Translations under genes and position numbers: made by a program
Shown here: one piece after another, positions 1 through 4,983 of the stretch
Numbering within the stretch: position 1 is the stretch's first letter
Layout: each line of letters starts with the position of its first letter
The notes under the pieces: model-generated
What the model saw: only the letters and a program-made list of their open reading frames with translations
The model's database searches: none
Told to the model about the DNA's origin: nothing
NCBI GenBank assembly: GCA_028711825.1
Contig: JAQTRM010000011.1
Location: forward strand, 1 to 5,199
Direction: 5' to 3'
Length of the DNA: 5,199 bases
Source of the DNA: Candidatus Omnitrophota bacterium
GTDB lineage: Bacteria > Omnitrophota > Gorgyraeia > Gygaellales > Profunditerraquicolaceae

Positions 1-213
1 AAAGGTTACCGTCCGCAGTTCTATTTCAGGACTACCGACGTTACCGGGGCGGCGAATCTTCCGGAAGGTGTGGAGATGGTTATGCCGGGTGATAATGTGA
101 GCCTGGAAGTAGAATTAATCACTCCGATCGCTATCGAGAAGGAATCTCGCTTCGCGATCCGCGAAGGCGGTCATACCGTAGGCGCCGGAGTAGTTACCGA
201 GGTAATCGCCTAA
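1..213 (+). CDS. tuf: Elongation factor Tu, C-terminal fragment (5' end outside window)
   Basis: Frame 1 is open from the first base and gives the last 70 residues of EF-Tu, ending in TAA at 211-213. It begins KGYRPQFYFRTTDVTG, followed by LPEGVEMVMPGDNV, and closes with RFAIREGGHTVGAGVVTEVIA; these are the hallmark strings of beta-barrel domain III. EF-Tu is the cytoplasmic GTPase that carries aminoacyl-tRNA to the ribosomal A site. The G domain and domain II lie upstream of the window. The usual EGGRTVGAG reads EGGHTVGAG here, a mild substitution. The stop lies 3 bases before the rpsJ start, so the two genes are probably co-transcribed, as in bacteria where the fusA-tuf and S10 clusters are contiguous. 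Identity is very secure; only the 5' extent is unknown. Confidence 0.97.
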   Translation, partial: KGYRPQFYFRTTDVTGAANLPEGVEMVMPGDNVSLEVELITPIAIEKESRFAIREGGHTVGAGVVTEVIA

Positions 214-216
214 GAT

Positions 217-522
217 ATGGACACGCAAAAGATACGCATCAAATTAAAAGCATACGATCATCGCCTCCTGGATCAGGCGGTTGTCGAAATTGTGGATACG
301 GTGAAGCGCACCGGGGCCAAGATTTCCGGCCCCGTGCCGCTTCCCACTAAAAGGGAAATTTATACGGTCCTGCGTTCCCCGCACGTGGACAAGAAATCGC
401 GGGAACAATTTGATTTATCTACCCATAAACGCCTTATTGACATCTATGAACCCACAGCAAAGACCATCGATTCATTAAGGAAATTAAACCTGCCCGCAGG
501 AGTGGATGTAGAGATCAAGTAG
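217..522 (+). CDS. rpsJ: 30S ribosomal protein S10 (NusE)
   Basis: This encodes 101 residues, the normal length for S10, a protein of the 30S head. In other bacteria it also acts as NusE, pairing with NusB in transcription antitermination and contacting NusG. The sequence starts MDTQKIRIKLKAYDHRLLDQ and carries the family signature around residues 54-73 (SPHVDKKSREQFDLSTHKRL), with GPVPLPTK at 39-45. It ends with the usual short strand (GVDVEIK). The ATG at 217 is chosen because it gives the family N-terminus exactly. The only Shine-Dalgarno-like match is GAGGT at 199-203, inside tuf, with a long 13-base spacer, so initiation may depend on coupling to tuf translation. There is no room upstream for an E. 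coli-like S10 leader. The stop is TAG, unlike the TAA used by most neighbours. Confidence 0.98.
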   Translation: MDTQKIRIKLKAYDHRLLDQAVVEIVDTVKRTGAKISGPVPLPTKREIYTVLRSPHVDKKSREQFDLSTHKRLIDIYEPTAKTIDSLRKLNLPAGVDVEIK

Positions 523-532
523 AAAATCAACC

Positions 533-591
533 CATTCGAGCCGCCTCATCAGGGAACTTTTTTGTTCTAAAGCTGCTGGGCGAGCCGGATG
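533..591 (+). promoter_or_regulatory. Candidate structured RNA (long imperfect hairpin) upstream of rplC
   Basis: The 90-base gap between rpsJ and rplC can fold into one extended hairpin. Bases 533-538 pair with 586-591 (6 bp, one G-U). Next come a symmetric 3x3 internal loop, AGC (539-541) opposite AGC (583-585), and a second helix of 542-546 with 578-582 (5 bp, one G-U). A 3x2 internal loop leads to 550-552 with 573-575 (3 bp). A four-base bulge (569-572) then precedes the apical helix 553-557 with 564-568 (5 bp, one G-U), closed by a six-U loop. That is 19 pairs, worked out by hand. The hairpin ends 21 bases before the rplC ATG. Its U run is in the loop, not after the stem, so it is not an intrinsic terminator. 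Autoregulatory RNA sites are well known in ribosomal-protein operons; a role here as a protein-binding, translational-control or processing site is inference. No known RNA family was recognised. Confidence 0.5.
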
Positions 592-612
592 TGTCAAGAA
601 CGGATAAGATAA

Positions 613-1248
613 ATGATTGGATTAATTGGAAAAAAAATCGGAATGACCCAAATTTTTGCTGCGGATAACAGCTTGGTCGGAGTTACCGCGATCCAGGCAG
701 GTCCTTGTCCGATCCTGGCGGTAAAAGAAAAAAATATCCAGCTGGGGTTTGACGCGGCGAATGAAAAAAGCCTGAAGAAGGCGCAGTTAGGGCTTTATAA
801 AAAACTGAATGTTACTCCGCGCAAGGTGATGCGGGATGTTTCCCGCGAGCCGGAGGCGGAATATAAGGTGGGTGATGAGTTAAAGGTCGATTTGTTTACC
901 GAAGGTGAATTTGTGGATGTAAGCGGAGTTTCCATCGGCAAAGGATTTGCCGGCGGCATGAAACGCTGGCATTGGAAGGGCGGGCCGCGTACGCATGGTT
1001 CGACTTCACACCGCCGGATAGGCTCGGCCGGTTCCAGTACAACTCCGGGCAGGGTTTTTAAGGGGCATCATATGCCCGGCCACCTGGGAGCGCAGAGGGC
1101 AACCATTCAGAATCTTAAGGTTATCAAGGTGGATTTGGAAAATAATCTCCTTTTGGTCGAAGGCGGGGTACCGGGGCACAAGAATGCTTATTTGGTGGTT
1201 ACCAAGTCTTTTAAAAAAAGGCCTAAAAAGGCAGCGGCCAAGAAATAA
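613..1248 (+). CDS. rplC: 50S ribosomal protein L3
   Basis: This encodes 211 residues, within the usual L3 range. L3 is a primary 23S rRNA-binding protein needed early in 50S assembly, and its central loop reaches towards the peptidyl-transferase centre. The N-terminus MIGLIGKKIGMTQIF is the classic L3 start and fixes the ATG at 613. Residues 107-115 (SIGKGFAGG), 118-129 (KRWHWKGGPRTHG-type), 145-151 (PGRVFKG) and 154-158 (MPGHL) form the conserved core. A second conserved glycine-rich strand, GGVPGHKN, is at 184-191, and the tail is lysine-rich. The glutamine methylated by PrmB in E. coli L3 is replaced by His157. The usual HRRPGSIG reads HRRIGSAG. The Shine-Dalgarno region is weak: only GGATAAG-like purines at 602-608. 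The candidate hairpin sits just upstream. Confidence 0.98.
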   Translation: MIGLIGKKIGMTQIFAADNSLVGVTAIQAGPCPILAVKEKNIQLGFDAANEKSLKKAQLGLYKKLNVTPRKVMRDVSREPEAEYKVGDELKVDLFTEGEFVDVSGVSIGKGFAGGMKRWHWKGGPRTHGSTSHRRIGSAGSSTTPGRVFKGHHMPGHLGAQRATIQNLKVIKVDLENNLLLVEGGVPGHKNAYLVVTKSFKKRPKKAAAKK

Positions 1249-1249
1249 T

Positions 1250-1261
1250 ACGGATATCCGT
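1250..1261. repeat. Perfect 12-base palindrome in the rplC-rplD gap
   Basis: ACGGATATCCGT lies immediately after the rplC stop (TAA, 1246-1248). In RNA it would give only a 4-bp stem with an AUAU loop, and no U run follows, so it is unlikely to terminate transcription. It may have no function. The rest of the 40-base gap is A-rich and holds no clear ribosome binding site. Confidence 0.35.
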
Positions 1262-1288
1262 TAGAAAATAACGAAAGAAACCTATAAA

Positions 1289-2005
1289 ATGGAAAATAAA
1301 GAAGAATTGAACAATGCCACACCGGCAAAGATCGTTAAGGTCCAGGACGCTCCTAAAGTGTTTATTTTACCTATATATAACACTGAAGGCAAAGAGGTCG
1401 ATACTATAAAGCTGGATGCCGCTATTTTTGACGGCAGCCAGAATTTAAACTGCCTGCACCAGGCGGTGTTGGGTTTTCTGGCTAACCAGAGAAAGGGTCT
1501 GGCTTCTACTAAGACCCGGGGAGAGGTTTCGGGAGGCGGCAGGAAACCCTGGAAACAGAAAGGAACGGGTAGGGCGCGTGTAGGTTCAAACAGGTCTCCT
1601 CTTTGGAGGCACGGAGGCGTGGTTTTCGGTCCGCACCCCAGGGATTTTTCCTACGAGATACCCCAAAAAATAAAGAAGTCTGCTTTAAAAACAAGTTTGA
1701 ACCTTAAGTTGAAAGAAAATAATCTCACAATCCTGGATGATTTTAAGATCGAGGCGCCTAAAACCAAGCAGGCGGTCGGGGTTCTTTCCAATCTTAAGCT
1801 TTTTTCCGCCAAGGATAAGAAACCGCAAAAGATTTTGTTCCTGACGCATAAATTGGATCTCAGGCTTAAGGACGCGTTGAAGAATATCAGCTTCCTGACG
1901 GTGGATTTGGCTGCGGGATGCCATGCATATGGAGTGATGAACAGCCAGAAACTGCTTATTACCAAGGCCGGCCTGATGGAATTGACAGAAAGGTTAAAAT
2001 CATGA
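1289..2005 (+). CDS. rplD: 50S ribosomal protein L4, with N-terminal extension or later start
   Basis: From the ATG at 1289 this gives 238 residues, about 30 more than the usual 200-210. L4 binds 23S rRNA domain I, its long loop lines the exit-tunnel constriction, and in E. coli it represses its own operon. The canonical domain begins near residue 24 (VFILPIYNTEGKEV). The tunnel loop spans about residues 75-118, with TKTRGEVSGGGRKPWKQKGT followed by GRARVGSNRSPLWRHGG and then FGPHPRDF. The C-terminus ends in the expected helix (LMELTERLKS). The first 23 residues are charged and poorly conserved in type. No good Shine-Dalgarno site precedes 1289. A GTG at 1358 (codon 24) has AGGA at 1344-1347 with a 10-base spacer and would give a 215-residue, family-sized protein, so it is a credible alternative start. 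The stop overlaps the rplW start (ATGA). Family assignment is certain; the start is not. Confidence 0.95.
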   Translation: MENKEELNNATPAKIVKVQDAPKVFILPIYNTEGKEVDTIKLDAAIFDGSQNLNCLHQAVLGFLANQRKGLASTKTRGEVSGGGRKPWKQKGTGRARVGSNRSPLWRHGGVVFGPHPRDFSYEIPQKIKKSALKTSLNLKLKENNLTILDDFKIEAPKTKQAVGVLSNLKLFSAKDKKPQKILFLTHKLDLRLKDALKNISFLTVDLAAGCHAYGVMNSQKLLITKAGLMELTERLKS

Positions 2006-2280
2006 GCCATAGCGCATTGACGATTAAGGCTTTATTACAAACTGAAAAATCCAGCGCTTACCTTCCTGAGGGAAAATATCTTTTTCTGGTGCAGAATTCC
2101 GCCAATAAAATTCAGATTAAGCAGGCGGTGGAGCAGGCCTATAAAGTAAAAGTCAAAGAGGTGAATACTTTTATCTCGGCGGGAAAATTAAAAAGAGTAA
2201 GGCGCCAGCTGGGGCGTACCTCCGACACCAAGAAGGCAGTTGTAACCTTGGCGGAAGGGCAGAAGATAGAGATTAAGTAA
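2002..2280 (+). CDS. rplW: 50S ribosomal protein L23
   Basis: This encodes 92 residues, slightly short of the usual 95-100. L23 sits at the tunnel exit and is the docking site for trigger factor and SRP. The ATG at 2002 is chosen over an in-frame ATG at 1918, because the 28 residues that start would add lie inside rplD and do not resemble L23. From 2002 the protein starts MSHSALTIKALLQTEKS as the family does. AAAGG at 1989-1993 is a well-spaced ribosome binding site (8 bases). ATGA at 2002-2005 overlaps the rplD stop, suggesting translational coupling. Family motifs are TEKS at 14-17, NKIQIKQAVE at 35-44, the KVKVKEVNT strand at 48-56, GKLKR at 61-65 and TKKAVVTLAEGQKI at 76-89. Glu15 aligns with Glu18 of E. 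coli L23, the residue used for trigger factor docking. Confidence 0.97.
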   Translation: MSHSALTIKALLQTEKSSAYLPEGKYLFLVQNSANKIQIKQAVEQAYKVKVKEVNTFISAGKLKRVRRQLGRTSDTKKAVVTLAEGQKIEIK

Positions 2281-2311
2281 TTTAAAAACCAGGAAGAAAT
2301 AGGAAAATAAA

Positions 2312-3148
2312 ATGGGTATAAAAAAATTTAAACCGACAACTCCTTCCAGAAGACATATGAGCGGCCCGGATTTTGCCGAGATTACCAAGGATAAGCCGGA
2401 GAAGTCTCTCCTGGTGCCGTTAAAGCGCACGGGAGGAAGGAACTCCTACGGGAGGATTACCACCAGGCATATCGGCGGCGGACATAAGCGTATGCTGCGG
2501 ATTATAGATTTTAAGCGCGATATTTACGATCAGCCGGCAAAGGTACTGGCGATTGAATACGACCCTAACCGTTCCGCGCGTATCGCGCTGGTGGAGTATC
2601 CGGATAAGAAAAAGTGTTATATTATCGCTCCTTTAGGGCTTAATGTCGGCGATATCGTGATTTCGAGCAATCAGAAGGAAGTAGAGATTCGGCAGGGTAA
2701 TTGTCTTATTATCCGCAATATCCCTTCCGGAACTTTGATTCATAATATCGAATTATCGGTGGGAAAAGGCGGACAGATCGTGCGCAGCGCGGGAACCAGC
2801 GCGCAGATTATGGCCAAAGAAAACAATATGGCGCATATCCGCCTGCCTTCCGGAGAAGTAAGATTGATCAGCCTGGACTGCCATGCGACGATCGGCCAGA
2901 TCGGAAATGTGGATCATGACGCGATTATACTGGGCAAGGCAGGAAAGAGCCGCTGGCTGGGCATTAAACCCTCGGTAAGAGGCGTGGTAATGAATCCTTT
3001 TGACCATCCTCACGGCGGAGGCGAGGGAAAGAGCGGGCAGGGTAATCCGCATCCGGTTACGCCATGGGGTAAGCCTACTAAAGGGTATCGCACGAGAAAC
3101 CGCAAGAAATATTCGAACAAATTTATCGTTAAGAGAAGGAAGCCATAA
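2312..3148 (+). CDS. rplB: 50S ribosomal protein L2
   Basis: This encodes 278 residues, matching the family (about 273-280). L2 is a primary 23S rRNA-binding protein needed for subunit association and peptidyl-transferase assembly. The N-terminal OB-fold region shows KRTGGRNSYGRITTRHIGGG (about 38-57) and the SH3-like part follows in the second half. The conserved C-terminal loop reads MNPFDHPHGGGEG (227-239), then HPVTPWGKPTKG (247-258) and a basic tail ending FIVKRRKP. His232 aligns with E. coli His229, the invariant residue implicated in activity. Two oddities are Phe230 where Val is usual (NPVDHPHGG) and a stretch between GGGEG and HPVTPWG two residues longer than in E. coli. The start has AGGA at 2301-2304 with a 7-base spacer. 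The 31-base gap after rplW shows nothing else. Confidence 0.98.
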   Translation: MGIKKFKPTTPSRRHMSGPDFAEITKDKPEKSLLVPLKRTGGRNSYGRITTRHIGGGHKRMLRIIDFKRDIYDQPAKVLAIEYDPNRSARIALVEYPDKKKCYIIAPLGLNVGDIVISSNQKEVEIRQGNCLIIRNIPSGTLIHNIELSVGKGGQIVRSAGTSAQIMAKENNMAHIRLPSGEVRLISLDCHATIGQIGNVDHDAIILGKAGKSRWLGIKPSVRGVVMNPFDHPHGGGEGKSGQGNPHPVTPWGKPTKGYRTRNRKKYSNKFIVKRRKP

Positions 3149-3150
3149 TT

Positions 3151-3438
3151 ATGCCGCGTTCATTGAAGAAGGGTCCGTACGTAGAGGAAAGTTTATTGAG
3201 GAAGGTAGAGAAACAGACGAAAGCCGGGTTACGCCAGGCGATCAAGACCTGGAGCAGGCGCTCGACGATCATTCCGGATTTTGTAGGGTTGACATTCGCG
3301 GTACACGACGGCAGGAGGCATATCCCGGTTTTTATCACTGAGAATATGGTGGGGCATAAACTGGGAGAATTCGCGCCTTCACGTATTTTCAAGAAACACG
3401 GCGGTATTAAAGCCAAAAAAGCGGCGGAAAAAACGTAA
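3151..3438 (+). CDS. rpsS: 30S ribosomal protein S19
   Basis: This encodes 95 residues, close to the standard 90-95. S19 sits in the 30S head beside S13, contacts 16S rRNA and helps form an intersubunit bridge. The sequence is near consensus: MPRSLKKGPYV at the N-terminus, KTWSRRSTIIPDFVG at 32-46, VHDGRRHIPVFITENMVGHK at 51-70 and LGEFAPSRIFKKHGG at 71-85, then a short lysine/alanine tail. The ATG at 3151 is only 2 bases after the rplB stop. It has AAGGA at 3136-3140, inside the end of rplB, with a 10-base spacer, so the two genes are probably translated in series. Nothing is missing or unusual. Confidence 0.98.
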   Translation: MPRSLKKGPYVEESLLRKVEKQTKAGLRQAIKTWSRRSTIIPDFVGLTFAVHDGRRHIPVFITENMVGHKLGEFAPSRIFKKHGGIKAKKAAEKT

Positions 3439-3443
3439 AAATC

Positions 3444-3485
3444 AGAATATAGAATGTAGTAGGTAGAATATAGGGAAAACTAGGA
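3444..3485 (+). repeat. 7-base near-tandem repeats in the rpsS-rplV gap
   Basis: The AT-rich gap can be cut into consecutive 7-base units starting at 3444: AGAATAT, AGAATGT, AGTAGGT, AGAATAT, AGGGAAA, ACTAGGA. The first and fourth are identical, and the nine-base string AGAATATAG recurs exactly at 3444-3452 and 3465-3473. Later units drift into AGG-rich sequence that supplies the rplV ribosome binding region. It may be replication slippage in unconstrained spacer DNA. No stem-loop was found in it. Confidence 0.5.
3472..3485 (+). promoter_or_regulatory. Ribosome binding region of rplV, two possible cores
   Basis: AGGG at 3472-3475 lies 12 bases before the ATG at 3488, and AGGA at 3482-3485 lies only 2 bases before it. 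Neither spacing is ideal: one is long and the other too short to act alone. The start is still fixed by the family N-terminus (MIAKAEGKFLRVSPSK). Confidence 0.45.
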
Positions 3486-3487
3486 AA

Positions 3488-3826
3488 ATGATAGCTAAAG
3501 CTGAAGGAAAATTTTTAAGGGTTTCACCGAGTAAAGTGCGTATCGTGCTGGATCTTATTCGCGGCAAGGATGTTTTGGAAGCGCAGAGCATACTGCTGCA
3601 TTTGAATAAAAGGCCGAAAGAATTTTTGAGTAAGATACTGAAATCGGCGATTGCTAACGCTAAAGTAAAAGGGGTATCGGCGGATAAGCTTTATATTTCC
3701 AAAGCAATTTGTAATCCCGGGCCGATGTGGAAAAGGTTTAAGGCCGCCGCTTTCGGGCGCGCGTCTTCGATTTTAAAACGTACCGCGCATATTAAAATAG
3801 AGCTGGATTTAAATTCAGAGCGTTAA
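3488..3826 (+). CDS. rplV: 50S ribosomal protein L22
   Basis: This encodes 112 residues, the usual length (about 110-115). L22 contacts every 23S rRNA domain, and its long beta-hairpin lines the exit tunnel opposite L4. Family motifs are RVSPSKVRIVLDLIRGKDV at 11-29, ILKSAIANAK at 50-59 and the hairpin at about 78-99, containing GPMWKRF, GRASSILKRT and then AHIKIEL. The tip is atypical: where E. coli has MPRAKGRA (86-93), this protein has KAAAFGRA (85-92). Pro87, Arg88 and Lys90 of E. coli are thus replaced by Ala, Ala and Phe. The reading frame is intact and the rest is conserved, so the gene is functional. It sits between rpsS (49-base gap) and rpsC (16-base gap), as in the standard operon. 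Confidence 0.97.
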   Translation: MIAKAEGKFLRVSPSKVRIVLDLIRGKDVLEAQSILLHLNKRPKEFLSKILKSAIANAKVKGVSADKLYISKAICNPGPMWKRFKAAAFGRASSILKRTAHIKIELDLNSER

Positions 3827-3828
3827 GT

Positions 3829-3834
3829 AAGGAG
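3829..3834 (+). promoter_or_regulatory. Strong Shine-Dalgarno site for rpsC
   Basis: AAGGAG lies 8 bases before the ATG at 3843, a near-ideal match and spacing. It fills most of the short rplV-rpsC gap and confirms the rpsC start. Confidence 0.85.
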
Positions 3835-3842
3835 CGTAATTT

Positions 3843-4547
3843 ATGGGTCATAAAGTAAGTCCTTTGTTATTAAGGATCGGTTTTATCAGGCAGTGGAATT
3901 CAAGGTGGTTCGCTAAATCCAAAGATTTTCCGCTTTTTATCCGTCAGGATTCGAAGATCCGGAAGTTTATTAAGGATAAGTTTAAACAGGCGGCGATCTC
4001 AAAGATCGTGATTGAGCGGCTGGCGGAAAAAATCAAGATCCGTATTTTTTCGGCCCGTCCCGGTATTATTATCGGCAGGCATGGTTCGGATATCGAGCGC
4101 CTGCGTTCAGACCTTAACAGCCTGGTCAAGAATGAACTTTCGATAGATATTCAGGAGGTTAATAATCCCGCATGGGATGCTCAGCTGGTAGCGGAGAATA
4201 TCGCTTTACAGCAGGAAAAAAGGATTGCTTTCCGCCGCGCGGTTAAAAGAGCGATGGAGCAGTCGGTGCAGGCGGGGGTAAAAGGGATCAGGGTGAGTTG
4301 TGCCGGACGGCTTAACGGCGCGGAGATGGGCAGACGCGAGACTTATAAAATGGGGAAAGTCCCGTTGCAGACTTTACGCGCTGACATTGATTACGGTTTT
4401 GCCGAGGCATTGACTACTTACGGGCTGATCGGGGTAAAAGTGTGGATTTATAAAGGCGATATTCTGGGGAAAAAATTCATTCAGGAAGATTTTAAACCCG
4501 TGCAGCAGCCAGGAGCGAAAGACGCGTCCAAGGCCGGCGCCCGGTAA
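3843..4547 (+). CDS. rpsC: 30S ribosomal protein S3
   Basis: This encodes 234 residues, typical for S3 (about 210-240). S3 lies at the mRNA entry channel of the 30S subunit and, with S4 and S5, contributes to mRNA unwinding. The N-terminal part starts MGHKVSPLLLRIG, followed by the W-x-S-x-WFA pattern (18-24). A type II KH domain follows, with its nucleic-acid-binding loop at GIIIGRHG (74-81). The C-terminal domain has FRRAVKRAMEQ (130-140), GRLNGAEMGR (155-164) and PLQTLRADIDYG (174-185). Arg131, Arg132 and Lys135, implicated in helicase activity in E. coli, are present at the same numbers. The family usually starts MGQKV-P-GFRLG, so the Leu-rich PLLLRIG stretch is a lineage variant. The tail after residue 217 is low-complexity. 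A strong AAGGAG precedes the start. Confidence 0.98.
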   Translation: MGHKVSPLLLRIGFIRQWNSRWFAKSKDFPLFIRQDSKIRKFIKDKFKQAAISKIVIERLAEKIKIRIFSARPGIIIGRHGSDIERLRSDLNSLVKNELSIDIQEVNNPAWDAQLVAENIALQQEKRIAFRRAVKRAMEQSVQAGVKGIRVSCAGRLNGAEMGRRETYKMGKVPLQTLRADIDYGFAEALTTYGLIGVKVWIYKGDILGKKFIQEDFKPVQQPGAKDASKAGAR

Positions 4548-4552
4548 TCATC

Positions 4553-4558
4553 AAGGAG
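4553..4558 (+). promoter_or_regulatory. Strong Shine-Dalgarno site deciding the rplP start
   Basis: AAGGAG sits 7 bases before the ATG at 4566 and 16 bases before the second in-frame ATG at 4575. The spacing favours 4566, even though many L16 proteins begin at a position nearer the second Met. Confidence 0.8.
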
Positions 4559-4565
4559 CAGGATC

Positions 4566-4982
4566 ATGGCTTTAATGCCCAAGAGGGTTAAATATCGTAA
4601 ATTACAGAAGGGCCAGCGGCGCGGGATAGCCACCAGCGGCGCGACGGTTTCTTTCGGTGAATTCGGGCTGAAGGTCCTGGAGAACGGATGGATCAGGAAT
4701 AATCAGATCGAGGCGGTGCGTGTAATCCTGGCCCGCCAGCTGCATAAAGGCGGAAAGCTTTGGATCAGGATTTTTCCGGATAAGTCGATTACCAAGAAAC
4801 CCGCTGAAGTCCGCATGGGTAAAGGGAAAGGCGATCTGGATCATTGGGTGTGTGTGGTTAAGAGGGGTAAAGTGCTTTTTGAATTAGGTGGTATTCCTTA
4901 TGAATACGCTAAAGCCTGTTTCCGTCTGGCCGCTTATAAGATACCTTTACGCACGAAATTCGTAACCAGGTTGCATAAATAA
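4566..4982 (+). CDS. rplP: 50S ribosomal protein L16
   Basis: This encodes 138 residues, normal for L16 (about 135-145). L16 binds 23S rRNA near the A-site tRNA elbow and helps form the tRNA-binding and peptidyl-transferase region late in 50S assembly. The N-terminus MALMPKRVKYRKLQKGQRRG matches the family with about one extra residue. FGEFGLKVLE is at 30-39, QIEAVRVILARQL at 47-59, KLWIRIFPDKSITKKPAEVR at 64-83, MGKGKG at 84-89 and KVLFELGGIP at 102-111. Arg83 aligns with E. coli Arg81, the residue hydroxylated by the YcfD oxygenase; whether that happens here is unknown. The ATG at 4566 is preferred for its ribosome binding site. The stop is one base before the rpmC ATG. Confidence 0.98.
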   Translation: MALMPKRVKYRKLQKGQRRGIATSGATVSFGEFGLKVLENGWIRNNQIEAVRVILARQLHKGGKLWIRIFPDKSITKKPAEVRMGKGKGDLDHWVCVVKRGKVLFELGGIPYEYAKACFRLAAYKIPLRTKFVTRLHK

Positions 4983-4983
4983 T

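Noticed and set aside
551..575. Intrinsic terminator after rpsJ
   Set aside because: The T run (558-563) lies in the hairpin loop and no T run follows the stem, so the structure does not fit a Rho-independent terminator.
600..612. Promoter -10 element (TAAGAT) in front of rplC
   Set aside because: No -35-like hexamer occurs at about 17 bases upstream, and the region is part of an operon spacer; AT-rich matches of this kind are expected by chance.
1250..1261. Palindrome as an operator or terminator
   Set aside because: It is only 12 bases, gives a 4-bp RNA stem with no U run, and sits within an operon between rplC and rplD; chance is the simplest explanation.
1918..2001. Longer rplW start at 1918
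   Set aside because: The added 28 residues are the rplD coding region read in another frame and have no L23 character; 2002 has a proper ribosome binding site and the family N-terminus.
1651..2010. Reverse-strand open frames opposite rplD, and similar ones opposite rplB, rpsS, rpsC and rplP
   Set aside because: All lie wholly or almost wholly antisense to highly conserved genes, have no recognisable domain or ribosome binding site, and are explained by the codon use of the + strand genes.
3000..3341. Open frame of 113 codons overlapping rplB and rpsS
   Set aside because: It is an out-of-frame shadow of two certain ribosomal protein genes, with a composition typical of frame-shifted Lys/Arg-rich coding sequence.
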